From contig MU006094.1 of assembly GCA_010093705.1 (NCBI GenBank), forward strand, positions 595,550-659,549: 64,000 nucleotides of DNA. The letters are read 5' to 3'. The stretch's first letter is position 1. Every line of letters begins with the position of its first letter. Origin of the DNA: Patellaria atrata CBS 101060 (Eukaryota; Ascomycota; Dothideomycetes; Patellariales; Patellariaceae). The position numbers and the translations under genes were made by a program. Positions 33,680 through 44,795 of this stretch are shown piece after piece. The notes under the pieces were generated by a model, which searched no databases, was not told where the DNA came from, and saw nothing but the letters and a program-made list of their open reading frames with translations.

Positions 33680-34990
33680 GTACTAACTCACCAACGGCAT
33701 TAGCTCCGTATACACATCAACGTCAGGCTGGAAATTTCTAAGGTAGTTCTCAATCTCCATCACTTGTAGCTCCCTCACGATATCCCTTATCAAAGTTTTA
33801 GCTTCTCTATGATATACCTAAGCTTAGGGCTTGGCTGTTCCATCGTTCGCTCTACATAACTAAGTTCCTTACTCAAATCTTGGTATAAATCATCAAGAGT
33901 TTAACGAGTAAAGTCCAAACTTCCAGTGTTATTCAAGACCATTAAGATCCTAACCTTCATTTCGTACCGTAGTGCGTTCCAGCCCGAACGGCGCCGAGCC
34001 ATGAAAATGTTTTGAAGCTCTAGTTTCGGTGAGAGGACGAATTTCGAGGACGAATTATTCGAATGAAAGCAATGGATCAATGGGTAGGAGAGATACTACA
34101 TTTAGAATCACTCTTCAAGCCCAAAACTCACCTCGTCTGATGCTAGGTTCATGTAGTCGACCCTGATTTGGAAGAAGCGGCCGAACAACATCATCAGTTG
34201 GTCGAAGTCGGCTGGACTATGAATTATCAGTATCCGAATCAATAATGATTAGATAGACCCACTTTTTCGCTTCACTTTCAGCTTTCATCAGTTGATTGAT
34301 CATTAAGAAAAGACGACCGGTCTCTTTCCTATGTTAATCTACACTTTTACGTTCTCATGCTGAACTCACTATTGTCAACCATTGTCAAGTATTCTTCCTC
34401 GCTAGGGCACTCTGTAAGGTACGTAGTGTCTAGATCTATACTTTGTCCTAGCAGCATATTCGATACGCCCTCTATGTTTGGTGTCAAATACAGTTTGAAA
34501 ATACGGCTTGTTAGAACTCCTACCTATCACAAGAGCAGTACACTCTATTTCTGAGCTTCTGTGCCTCAGCTACAGCTTTAATCAGGATATAGGTCGAAGA
34601 GTTGATAGTTTGGCCAATTCCAAATATAGTATGTGCGGTAGGCATTCCTCGGCGGAGAATGGAGTTGTCCTCAATGTCATCGAACCTAGGCAGTCAGCTT
34701 CGGGATTCATACGGTATGTACAATTCACGACGTCAAAGAAGACGTATGCAACAGATCTACCACGCTTTTAATCGTTTCCAAGGAACCTTCGGGCACGTGA
34801 TGCCATGCATTCAAAGCATCGATCAACACGTCTTTCACACCTTTCGATGGGGGAGAATTGATGTAGCGGAATGGTGCGAGGATGATTTATCTCGATGAGT
34901 GAAGAGTGTTACGTAATTTATGTGCACTTACACACTCTCGAGGTGGGCTCCATTCTCCACTTTCTCCTTGAGGTGATCCTTCTGGTTCGA
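33680..34990 (-). pseudogene. Broken geranylgeranyl diphosphate synthase-like gene
   Basis: A trans-prenyltransferase relic. Recognisable pieces in order: PFRYINSPPSKGVKDVLIDA (near 34880), HHVPEGSLETIKSVVDLLH, then after a GT-AG intron [20 protein letters not shown] (first Asp-rich motif intact) and [15 protein letters not shown]. Next come NMLLGQSIDLDTTYL, ECPSEEEYLTMVDN, ETGRLFLMINQLMKAE and FGRFFQIRVDYMNLASDE. Damage: a one-base shift near 34560, Val replacing the first Asp of the second Asp-rich motif (VDYMN for DDYMN), loss of the EDLDEGK-type segment after it, and an in-frame TAA before TLDDLYQDLSKELSYVE. A further open stretch to 33680 (ELMPLVS end) is in another frame. It was probably a secondary-metabolism paralogue (indole-diterpene type); that is inference. 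Confidence 0.8.
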
Positions 34991-35578
34991 CCTGCACATG
35001 GGTTTGGATAGGACCTCGTCAATGAAACATATGTAACGTAACTCAGGTAGTTATGCCTCGGACAAATATTGACACACCATGAGATAACGTGTCACGACAC
35101 TGACCCTGTATTTCCTACCTATTTTGACTGATTTACTGATGTTTAGTTTGTTTACCTAGAACCGGGATGTGCGGGAACCACTAGTTTTTTTAACCACCAT
35201 AACCAGCGCCTTAGGATCTGTATACGCACAATATTTCACAACCTACTAGTAGCGGTGTCTTGTATAGCGCCTCCATGCATGCACAAAAGCACGATTTAAA
35301 ATCAGAAAGGGAAAGTTCATGCAAGTACTACTATCTTGTTTCTGCTCACAAAATGTCTAATCGTCGAAATTTGAGGTTACTAGTCAGAGCCCAAGCATTC
35401 TAGTGGGCAGACATAAGTGTAAACCAGGGTGGGGTAAGTGGGAAAGGGGACAAATCATCAGTTCAAATTTACCCAAAGTTTTGGACTCAATGTGCTTAGT
35501 ATCATAAAAGGGATTATATCATAATTGTAATTTGCGGAGTTGTTGGTTATGCGATACCGGTAGGTATAAAGAGATAGG
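34991..35578. other. Intergenic between two pseudogenes
   Basis: No feature recognised. It may hold the lost 5' end of the prenyltransferase relic. Confidence 0.4.
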
Positions 35579-37429
35579 TTACTCTTCTACCAATAACGGT
35601 GGAGGCCGAACGTTCTCTGGGAATGTAGCTTCCCATACGGCCATGACCCGAAGCATCGTCCCTTCCTGGTTCTCTGGAGCTAACATGTGGAGCGCAAGTG
35701 GTCTTCCGTTGAAATTTACAAAGCCTAATAGGAGTTGTCCACTGGAAAGCCTGAGGCAGAACCAACGCTGCCAGTGCGGGAGTCGCAAGGGCCAAGGATG
35801 ACATCTAGATTATACTCATCAAGTAGTTTCTTGACACGACCTGAAGCGAAGCTTCGTAGAGCTTTTATGCTTCTCTTAAACGCTTCTTTCGTCGTCTGGT
35901 CATCTCTTGCAGCTTCTAGGAACGACTGATTCTCATTCCCTACACTAATTAGTCTCATGGCGACAACTGTTGCTTGCACTTACCAGGATTCAACTCCTTT
36001 TCAGCATGTGCCTTATTGAAGTCAACGAGCTCCTCGATATTCCGCGGTGCGTTCTCAAAGTGAGCTAGGAAGGCGGAAAAGCAGTTACGAAACGCACATG
36101 CTATATATATCAGCTCTGGCACACTCAATCGACCAGTGTAAAATGCGATGCATAAGGTAGAGATTTTCCATATTTTCCGTATGGGGCATTGCACCGACAA
36201 TCTCGTCCCATGAGGGGATTGGCATAAATAGAACAACTTTAGCTCCAAGAGAGCGTATTTTGTCTGCTGCAGCAAATAAAGCCGCATCAGTTTGTTCGAA
36301 ATACCCCTCTATGGTTTCCATTGCAGACGGGTATGACCGCCACTTTGTTGGGTCCAAAAAGCCCACCTTGAGGCCTTCTCAAGATGACACTAATGGCAGA
36401 TACTTCTCAAGGGCATCGCCTTGCATTATCGCCGCAAGATGTGCCAAGTCAGTGACATTTCGCGCGAACCCTCCTAAACTATCAAAGCTAGGGGCTGCAG
36501 GTTGAACAGCGGTGTTGTCAATTAATCCTGGTGTTATTTTCAGCGCGTAAAGGCCAGCGCGACAAGTAGGCATGATTATAGAACCTTCAGACTCTGTATC
36601 AATGGATATTGGTACAAAACCTGCTGCAACTCCAGCAGTGCTCCCGGAAGATGAGCCAGCAGGGGTCTAAGACATATTAGAAGAGGACGCAGAAGGAGTA
36701 CATCGCGCATACCGACTGACTCAGCCATGGTGATTTGGGAACAACACCCCCTTTGACATAAGGTGTCTGCGTCTGGAACTATGATCAATGCTTCATTTCA
36801 CGCAAAAGAGGATAGTTTTTACCTGGCCACCGGCCGCCGATCACCCGGCCATTAGCGCGGTACCCTTTTGATTGCCTAGTTTCTGGAGGTGTCAGTTAGC
36901 TTGACGCATATTGGACACTTGGGATACACCAGATATCCTACCGACATGTTAGTTTTACCAACAATAATCATACCAGCTTCTAGGAGCTTGTCTACCACTC
37001 TTGCATTTGCTTTTGCCCTTGCCTGGCCTAAAGCAAAGCTTCCACATGTAGTGGGCATTCTGAGCTCCGGAGTCAAGTAAGCATCCTAGCACATGTGAAC
37101 AATGCGAATAACGGCTGATACAGAGAGCTCATCCGTACCTTCACCAGGACTGGAACACCATGAAAAGGCCCACGAACCGAACTTTTCTCTCGCTCATTAT
37201 CCAGTCGGTATGCATTTTCCAGCACAGTATCCCAAGGGGTTGAGATAACGGTATTAAACTTTAATCATGCGTGATTGTGCTTCTCTATTTGCTCGAGGTA
37301 TAGAGCGGTAAGATTGATGCTGCTGGTAGCATTCTCTTGCAGCAGGCCTTGGATTTCAACTGCAGTCAGAGTGTTAGCGTGAGCCTTGGGTATTATGAAA
37401 ATATGGAGAGCTGTACGCTTTGGCGACAT
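35579..37429 (-). pseudogene. Broken amidase-signature enzyme gene
   Basis: Relic of a Ser-cisSer-Lys amidase. Pieces in order on the minus strand: MSPKRTALH start at 37429, LTAVEIQGLLQEN, FHGVPVLVK (catalytic Lys), MPTTCGSFALGQARAKAN, KLLEAGMIIVGKTNMS, TQTPYVKGGVVP, TPAGSSSGSTAGVAAGF (Ser-Ser pair), YALKITPGLIDNTAVQPAAP, LDPTKWRSYPSAMETI, and FNGRPLALHMLAPENQEG to a stop at 35579. In-frame TGA codons lie at 37267-37265 (after NHA), 36843-36841 (Trp in MAG-W-SAAGG) and 36381-36379 (Trp in SS-W-EGLKVGF), and a frameshift lies near 35740 between SASGFPV and LLLGFVNF. The introns remain recognisable, so decay is recent enough to keep most of the gene. Confidence 0.85.
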
Positions 37430-37978
37430 GGTCTTGATTGATTTGATATAGAACGAAGCAGAAGATATTGTGAATATTTACTGTAGAGAACGTTGCATTA
37501 CTTGCTGGTTAGAGCTTGACAAAGAAAAGCAGCCACTTTTCTTTGTAGCAGCAAACTAACATAGTGCTCTATCGGGAGCTACCCGTACGGCAGGTGAATT
37601 CTGTTGGACCTATGTTTTCAATACTCGTTAGACTAACTACTCATTCTGTTAGCGACTTCTATATATTATGTGAGAAATTGATGTTCTGTCATATTATACT
37701 GTACTTTGTAGAACTACAACTAGACTAGAATTATCCCTGTCGCTATCAGCCAAACACCTTTAGACTTTTCCAGGTTTGATTCAAGTTTACTTCTTATAAA
37801 GCGAATAGATTATCGAAGTTATATGTTATTTTAGCTTTGAAGACGGTCTTTCCCTATCTTTCACATGATGGAGAGTAAACTCCCTCCAGCAAAAGCTTCA
37901 AAAATCTCCTGAGAACATTCCGCGTAAGTTCTCCTTAAAGTAATCTTAAACATTGGTCGTCACTAACCAACTATCCAG
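37430..37978. other. Intergenic, AT-rich
   Basis: Lies between two divergent pseudogenes. A short ATG frame at about 37867 ends after 14 codons and may be the lost first exon of the kinase relic. Nothing else is seen. Confidence 0.4.
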
Positions 37979-39215
37979 AAAATTCTAAAGCTTTTTCTGG
38001 GTATCAGTGGACTTATTTCTCTTCACTACAAGAAGATCCGATCCGTTTACGATCGGAGTCCTTTATAGCATTCGTGAATTGGCCTGCACTCCTAGAGCGC
38101 GCATCCAAGAAGCGGAAAGGAACCAGCTGCATCCTCCTTCCTGACATTGGCATTGGCTATAATCATATGGTTCGGATTGTCCAATTTATAGATGGAGCGC
38201 GATGGGTAGCACGACTGCGACTACCTCCTTTAGCAAGAGCTGATTCTTATAAAGATGTTCTGGAGACCGTAGAGAAAATTGAATTCAACACAATTTCTCT
38301 TTTAAGACAGAGGAGCAGCGTACCTATTCTCAAAATCCATGGATTCGAGGCACGAAACGATTGTGACATGAAGGTATCGCTCATCTTAATGGAATGTTTG
38401 GAGGCAACGTTGGAATCGATTTGGGTATGAGCATACCGGGGGAGTATGAGCAAATATTCACGTAGGTTAAAGATCTGTATTCGGAATATAAATGGACAAT
38501 TGACCGGATCTTTTTTATTTTAGGTCCAGCTAGCCACGGTGCAATTTCCTAAGATCGGAACAATTGTCTCCATAAATGAAGACAGCACGTACCAGCAAGG
38601 TCCAATACCTGGGCTGGGTGGCCCTTTTGACACAGCGTCTGAGTTCTTTCAAGTATGGGCGGCTAAGACCAAGTTTGGTATTACGGACGAGCAACTACGA
38701 ACAGCATCCGGGAAATATGCTGATGAGATTGTTCTATCAATCTCGTCCTTCCCAAAATCCATTGGCGATTTAGCTGACCAACTAAGTGTCTGCGATCACG
38801 GACCATTTTCTCTCTGCGATGGTGATTTTGGCCACAACAATACTATTGTTGATGATAGATATCATATCCTCGGTGTAATCGACTGGGAAGTAGCCTTTGC
38901 TGCACCGTGGGATATATTTTCAGATTTCCCTCTGGCCTTTCAACAGTCCCACCTGCTATCGATGCCCCGTGGAACTACAACGAGGACGGCTGTCCTAAGA
39001 GCGCCAACCTCAGACAACAATTTGCAGACCAGAAAGAGTACGTAGCAGCTGTTGCAAGGTACGAAGAAATTAGGAGCGGAGGAAAGAACTGTTCTCTATC
39101 AAAATCGCTGGGAGATCTAAGAAGGCTGCAATTCGAGACTGCAATGAAGCTGTATGAGAATGGAAAGATTGGATGGTACTCCAAACTGATCGAGAATTTC
39201 GTCTCTCACAGCTAA
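37979..39215 (+). pseudogene. Broken aminoglycoside-phosphotransferase (APH)-family kinase gene
   Basis: Relic of a fungal APH/choline-kinase-like protein. Pieces: FVNWPALLERASKKRKGTSC, WVARLRLPPL, PILKIHGFEA and LILMECLE, then a shift of frame to GNVGIDLGMSIPGEYEQIF (one base lost near 38402), an intron-like gap, VQLATVQFPKIGTIVSINED, FSLCDGDFGHNN (the catalytic motif, normally HGDFGHNN, has Asp for His) and ILGVIDWEVAFAAPWDIFS. A second frame shift near 38935 is followed by LSTVPPAIDAPWNYNEDG and FETAMKLYENGKIG to a stop at 39215. With two frameshifts and a changed catalytic His, a working kinase is very unlikely. Confidence 0.8.
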
Positions 39216-39286
39216 TATTTCAATGTCTGTGTCAAAACCCGTTAGAGCAAACCTATACCTAAAGGATTGCTTAAAGAGCTTCTAAA

Positions 39287-39395
39287 GGTAATACTTAAGG
39301 TGATGCTTTGTGGTGATACTTGAGATAGGTAATATTGAAATCGGAGTTGCTTAAGACGCATGTTGCTCACCGGTGTTGCTTGGGATAGGTGATGC
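39287..39395 (+). repeat. Degenerate short tandem motif GGTnnTnCTTnn
   Basis: Repeated variants GGTAATACTTAA, GGTGATGCTTTG, GGTGATACTTGAGATAGG and GGTGTTGCTTGGGATAGG occur within 110 bp. It looks like a decayed minisatellite directly downstream of the kinase relic. Confidence 0.45.
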
Positions 39396-40559
39396 GATAG
39401 ACATGCGCATCTGCCTCGCATCTTAGTTTCGTTTACTAATAGTGGAAAATCATTCGAGATCTATTACGGGACTGATTGAGGAGACTCCAAATAGAACTAC
39501 GGCCATCCCGGGAGGTCCGGTTTCGCATGTGTTCGATAACTCCGGCTAAGCATCACTTCCTCAGCTGTGTACTGACAGCAGCAGCTAATGCGAGAGAGAA
39601 AATCCGCACCCTGTACGTGAATGTAGCAACGCATTCTTGGTTGGTGGAATACACTGGACAAAAGCCTGGGTGTGTTTAATCGGCAGAAATTGCGTACAAT
39701 CTCAAAGCACATGTAACGTCCAATTTGCATATAGAGTAGTGCTGGTGCAGACTCTTCTGCAATCCTGTGAACGGGCACTGGATGCAGCTCGGGCTAGGTA
39801 AGAGATAACCCAGTTGTGATAAGACTGGTGAGGACGGTCAGTATTCATCTCAGACGTTCATTTAGAAGTCAGAACCGCAACCCAAGATCTTCGCTTATCT
39901 AGAACTACAGCCGGGACTTAAGGATCGGCCCATACCCCTACAAGGTATAAATCATTCCTGTATCCCTGGCACTAATATAGAATAGTTGTTAGTTTACTTA
40001 TCGCTGAACAAGAATGTAGGTTTGATTCCCCAATATACATACCGTGATAGACATGTATTATATACACCACTCTGACTTACTCAAATCTTAGCTAAAACAG
40101 CCGAAACTAGCTAAAGTCAGGGCTGACAGTTCCATGGCCAGCATAGCCCATTTTCTCATCCTGTATTTTCAATGGTATTTTTCCTAACGGTCTATAATAT
40201 TTTACGAAGCCTCTAGCAGCCATATTCTGGGAAAAAGGAAGAGAAGAAAAGACAGAATTTGACTAAGAAGCTCCTTTGTGACTGCTATGATAAGTATCAT
40301 CTTGAGATTCTCACTGTCATTATGTTTGTATTCCTCATCCTGCCTCTGGTTCGTCATGTTCGTAATATTCATTGTTCAACCTCTCAATTCCGGAATTTTC
40401 AGCCCCATGTTTGTAACTTTGATCATATAAGTTCTCCATGCTCTCAACATTTGCGATCCCCTCCATGGTCTTAGTAGTCTTGGCGTTTTTGGTCACTCTC
40501 GACATCATCGCTATCACCATCTGTGTTGATATTGTGGCCGTGTATGGATCTGTTCGACC

Positions 40560-41210
40560 CTAGCTATGGCCATATCAAGATTATGGCGTCTTGCCTGATC
40601 ACATGAAATAGTCTATAGTCCAAGGGTCGCGATCGAGTCCATAGAGCTATCTGCTGCTCGATACCATATGCATCGAGTTTCGTAACCCCGACCGTAAGAG
40701 CATTAGCTCCGCCGCTCGCCCCAAAGTATCCACCAGGTATCCTTAGACAAACAATATGGAGCCGCTCGGCGAAGTTCCCAACGTAGGATAACGCCCTGTC
40801 TCTAGCACTTTATATAATATTTCTAACAGTATTCGAGAAATTTCGATGCCTCCGAGAGCCATGACGCGCCGCCTGAAGGTCAGCTTACGTATCTGATTTG
40901 GGGAGAAGCATCAATGTTGGCAACACCTATACACCCTTCGACCCGAGGAGATGACGTTATGATACACGAGCGGGCACCGGGGGTGGACGAGACACAGCCA
41001 GCCAGGGGAACTAGGAAATCCCACCATAACCAGCAGGGAGCAAGCTCGAGGTGCAATCTGTCTCCGAATCACTGTTCATCGACCACCTTCAGACTACAAA
41101 TACCCAGAGCATGGATCTTTGCAGCACGCGCTTCGAGGGCGCGGTCCTCATTCCGCACGGCATCGTTATCATTCACACCTGCCGCTAAACAGTAGCGCCT
41201 CTTAATACTT
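40560..41210 (-). pseudogene. Unidentified coding-like relic
   Basis: Two open stretches with protein-like composition on the minus strand: GVNDNDAVRNEDRALEARAA (about 41190-41130), broken by a stop after KVVDEQ, and ERLHIVCLRIPGGYFGASGG continuing ANALTVGVTKLDAYGIEQQI (about 40780-40650), ending near 40570. No start, no clean splice joins and no family I can name. It may be one decayed gene or two. Confidence 0.3.
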
Positions 41211-42070
41211 TGACGTGACACCTATCCCTAACAATATGTTAGATGGTGAAGCTTACCATCGGGTAAATGTGATGCTGACTAGTGAAAATAGTGGTATAGA
41301 ATGTTAGCTTGAGATGTTGTGTCAAACTGTATTAAAACAGATCTCTTACACAACATGTATCTGTGTTGTTTTATCTGTTTCCTTAGATTCATGCTCGTCG
41401 TCATTTTTCTGTATATAAATAGTCTGTATCTCTCAGTAGTAGCAGATCAAGCGATATTCTCCGTGCACCTGCAGATCCAGTTTATCTCACATCCTCCGCG
41501 CTGGCATGGCAGTCGTTTCGATCTTATCTTATCTAGTTCGTGATGTTGTGATATAAGACATATAATCTATAAGAGTTCTCTACTCTTGCTTTAAATTTTT
41601 TAGTTAAGGAATCAACATTATCATTCATCTTGAATCGAGAGCTTCAAAGATCTCTAGTCATGTAATTCTATAGAGCATCTGGCCGTAGACCAAGTTCCCG
41701 ATTGGCCTGCATAATTCTCAACGTAAATATTATCAAAAAATTGGCCAGATTGTTATAAAATTTTCTACCAACAGTATCAAACACCCGAAAAGAGGCTTAT
41801 GTTACCACGAAATATACATAGTATTCTCTACCTGGATCGGTCAAGCAACTATTTCTTTTTGAGCTACCTTATTGATTTAGCAAGCTGGCACCTGGTTTTA
41901 ACCATATTAGATTTTTGCAGTTGCAAGCAGCCCTATTGTTATACCCAGCTCTACCTGTAGCGGATTGCAGAACTACGAAGAATCTAAATACATGTGTGAG
42001 AAGCATTCCTTGAATATTCCGTTCTTCATATCCCTGAATCATACTCTTCAATCTTGTACCTAAGTACTCT

Positions 42071-42661
42071 TTAGCCGAAGTAACCCTGAGCTTGTCTTCC
42101 TAGCGACTGCTGTCCAGCAGAATTTGCATGGCATCCATCTTGAACTTCACCGTTTCGCAATCTGAAAGGACCAGGATAGGTTACGTTCTGAGTCGCATCA
42201 GCTGCAGCCTGCTGAGCCATAGATTCCGTCAACTCGGGCCCATTCGCGCCGGCCAAGAAGCAGGACTGTCCTGGGTCATATAGTGGCTGTCCTGTGATGT
42301 AGATCTTGGCGTCAGGGGCAGCGTGCTGACGGGCGTTTGCAATGAGCTGCTTAACTTCGTTGTAATTCACGCCATTCTGCGCAAAGATACAGATTTGGAC
42401 CCAAACTTCGGTGGGTTTGCCGTTTTGCTGCGCTTGTCGATCAAATGCTTGCCAAGAGGCCGAGTTGGTATTTGTCCAAGACTGAACAACGGCGCCACCG
42501 GTGCCGTATGGACCCCACATTTTTTGTCCACCGATAGCCACGTAACCTTGGGCTACATTCTCGGCCATCGAGCAGCCGATGAAGCCCATAGTGCGTTGGG
42601 CAAGTGCAGCCGTCTCAAAAGTGAGGGTGGCTGCGAGGAATTGGATAGGAGAGAAACGCAT
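42071..42661 (-). CDS. Secreted SGNH-hydrolase-like protein
   Basis: Single-exon, 196 aa. The signal peptide MRFSPIQFLAATLTFETAALA has a cleavage site after Ala-Leu-Ala. Mature protein: FIGCSMAENVAQGYVAIGG (block I-like Ser), QMNG-poor middle with WVQICIFAQNGVNYNEV, KIYITGQPLYDPGQSC, and DGCHANSAGQQSLGRQ near the end, matching the block V Asp-x2-His of SGNH enzymes. Two cysteines flank the last third and could pair. Likely an extracellular esterase or lipase-like enzyme acting on plant or fungal wall material; substrate unknown. It stands alone between the relic region and RPS8. Confidence 0.78.
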   Translation of the reverse strand: MRFSPIQFLAATLTFETAALAQRTMGFIGCSMAENVAQGYVAIGGQKMWGPYGTGGAVVQSWTNTNSASWQAFDRQAQQNGKPTEVWVQICIFAQNGVNYNEVKQLIANARQHAAPDAKIYITGQPLYDPGQSCFLAGANGPELTESMAQQAAADATQNVTYPGPFRLRNGEVQDGCHANSAGQQSLGRQAQGYFG

Positions 42662-44086
42662 GGTGATTGATAGTTCTTATTGCGAATATTTGCAAGATCT
42701 TATTTGTCAAGGAAGTTTTTGTTGCTGTTGTGCGTTGAAGATGCTCTCATCCGACTCCTTCACTCTGCTCTTTATATCCGTCACGGCCATTGGGGAAAAT
42801 AAAACGGCCCGTTTACTCCATCCGGTGTTCGCTGAGTTCAATTAGAAGAAATGAAAAACCTCTCTAAGTCTTTTTTGCATGTCCACTGATACGAAGCGGG
42901 GTTCCTGAAAATGTAAAAATCTCGCTGAAATTCGCAAGTTCGGTATACCTGAACGGGATTTTTGGAGTTCAGGTGTAGGAAATTGGGGAAGAGGAGTTCC
43001 TCGTTCTTTAACACCAACCGAGTTGCGAAACTATCAAAATGGTCATTTTACTCCTATTCCCCTTTCTAAGTCTGTATTCTTCTAACCAGTAATTGTAGCT
43101 ACCCTTGTCTAGGAAACTATGGATAGGTTACATAGACGAGCGGAGAGCTGTTTATTCATATTGAGCTGCTATGGCGGGACGGAATTTCCGGGTTAATCAG
43201 ATATCGGTAGTATATAACGGTAGTGCGAAACAGGTTGTCGGTAGTGACAACGGTAATGAATTATACACGCCCGGTAGCGAATAACGGTAACTGTGGGGAA
43301 GTTGCAGTTTCAGGGGCAAAATATGGAAGTGAGACTTGGTAATTGAATAGGTATGGAATGATGGCAGTATAGCACAATTATTGATCCTATCCAATACCAC
43401 ATTTCTGCTCGACATTGTGTAGAGGCTCTGAGAATGAATCATCCCGAAATGTTAGGACGGAGGCCGAGATCACCCGATATTTCTCATCTCTTAATGCATC
43501 AGAATGTGTGGGCCCATCGAAAGGTATGTGTAGCCGTCGAGAACGAGTCTATACTGTATTTCTACAGTGAGTGAAAATGTTGTAACAGAGCGGGAAGCGG
43601 GCAGAGCGGAGCGGAGAAGATTTACTGCCAAGATGGCGCACGAAACGCTAACCCATATTTAGTTTAACGTTAGACCGCTAAGCGAAAGCTCCCACAACCT
43701 ACGAAAGTTTTGAACGACAACGCTTCCAACGGTAAATCCACGACATCAACGATAACAATCATTGCTTGGTGAAGTGTTCAAAGGCATAGGTCAGTACCAT
43801 ACCGGCGAACATCTGCAATCGCACTGCTCGAGAGCGACTGGATATTACGACACACGACTTGTCGACCGTTGCGCACTTCCTTCTGCTGCTATGGGATGAA
43901 ATCTCGAGCGCTACTGATTCCTTACTACAGAATCAAAGGAATTTGTCGCAAATATCTTGAATAGTCGCGTAATATCTGGTTCTCAAAGAGCTTGCGTTCC
44001 CTTCGCCTTCATATTATATCCAATTGCTCGTCATGATTTAGATACTAACATTCTCACCACCATAGTCCGCTTCATCAACCGCAATC
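42662..44086. other. Divergent intergenic region upstream of the SGNH gene and RPS8
   Basis: Holds both promoters and a three-copy 33-34-bp repeat with CGGTA pairs (43205-43290, listed). ACCTGAAC and GTTCAGGT form a short inverted repeat near 42949-42977. No coding sequence is recognised. Confidence 0.45.
43205..43290 (+). repeat. Three tandem 33-34-bp units, each with paired CGGTA motifs
   Basis: CGGTA occurs at 43205, 43218, 43239, 43251, 43272 and 43285. The spacings are 13, 21, 12, 21 and 13 bases, so pairs repeat every 33-34 bp. The first copy in each pair is always CGGTAG. The rest of the unit has diverged. Confidence 0.65.
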
Positions 44087-44795
44087 ATGGGGTATGCCTG
44101 ATCCTACATTCTCATCTCTATTTACTAACCACCTTGTAGTATCTCTCGTGACTCCCGTCACAAGCGTGCGGCCACTGGTGCCAAACGCGCATACTATCGT
44201 AAGAAGAGGTATGCATAAACCCGATTGCATCTGCAACCTTCGTCAGTCTTACTGACTCCGGTACAGAGCTTTCGAGAAGGGTCGCCAGCCCGCCAACACT
44301 CGTCTTGGTGCAAAGCGTATCCATCTTGTCCGCACCCGCGGCGGCAACCGCAAATTTCGCGCCCTCCGTCTCGATTCCGGCAACTTCTCGTGGGGATCTG
44401 AAGGCATTGCCCGCAAGGTCCGCGTCATCGGCGTCGTCTACCATCCTTCTAACAACGAACTCGTCCGTACCAACACACTCACCAAATCCGCCGTCGTCCA
44501 AATCGATGCTGCTCCTTTCAGACAATGGTATGAGGCACATTACGGTACCGGCTTAGGTCGCAGGAGGCAGCAGAAGACCGAGTCCACAGAGGAGAAGAAG
44601 AGCAAGAGCGTAGAGAAGAAGCAGGCTGCACGTCTAAAAGCGGTTGGCAAGGTTGAGCCTGCTTTGGAGAGGCAGTTCGAGGCCAGTCGTTTGTACGCAG
44701 TTGTTTCGTCAAGGCCAGGCCAGAGCGGACGTTGCGATGGTTATATCTTGGAGGGTGATGAGTTGGCGTTCTACCAGCGTGCTATCAGGAAGTAG
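44087..44795 (+). CDS. RPS8: 40S ribosomal protein S8 (eS8)
   Basis: Small-subunit ribosomal protein. Exons 44087-44091 (ATGGG only), 44140-44208 and 44267-44795 give 200 aa, the exact family size. The first exon codes Met plus two bases of Gly, and the join gives [38 protein letters not shown] crosses the second intron, then [18 protein letters not shown] and [17 protein letters not shown] follow, ending RAIRK. Introns hugging the start are usual for fungal ribosomal protein genes and often aid expression. Confidence 0.97.

Larger units (their letters stand above)
39216..42070. other. 2.8-kb gene-poor stretch with relics
   Basis: Contains a degenerate short repeat at 39287-39395 and a minus-strand coding-like relic at about 40560-41210 (both listed). 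Otherwise no gene, RNA or complete mobile element is recognised. Confidence 0.45.

Noticed and set aside
33650-41250. A functional diterpene or other biosynthetic cluster
   Set aside because: All three recognisable genes are broken and no terpene cyclase or P450 is present in the window.
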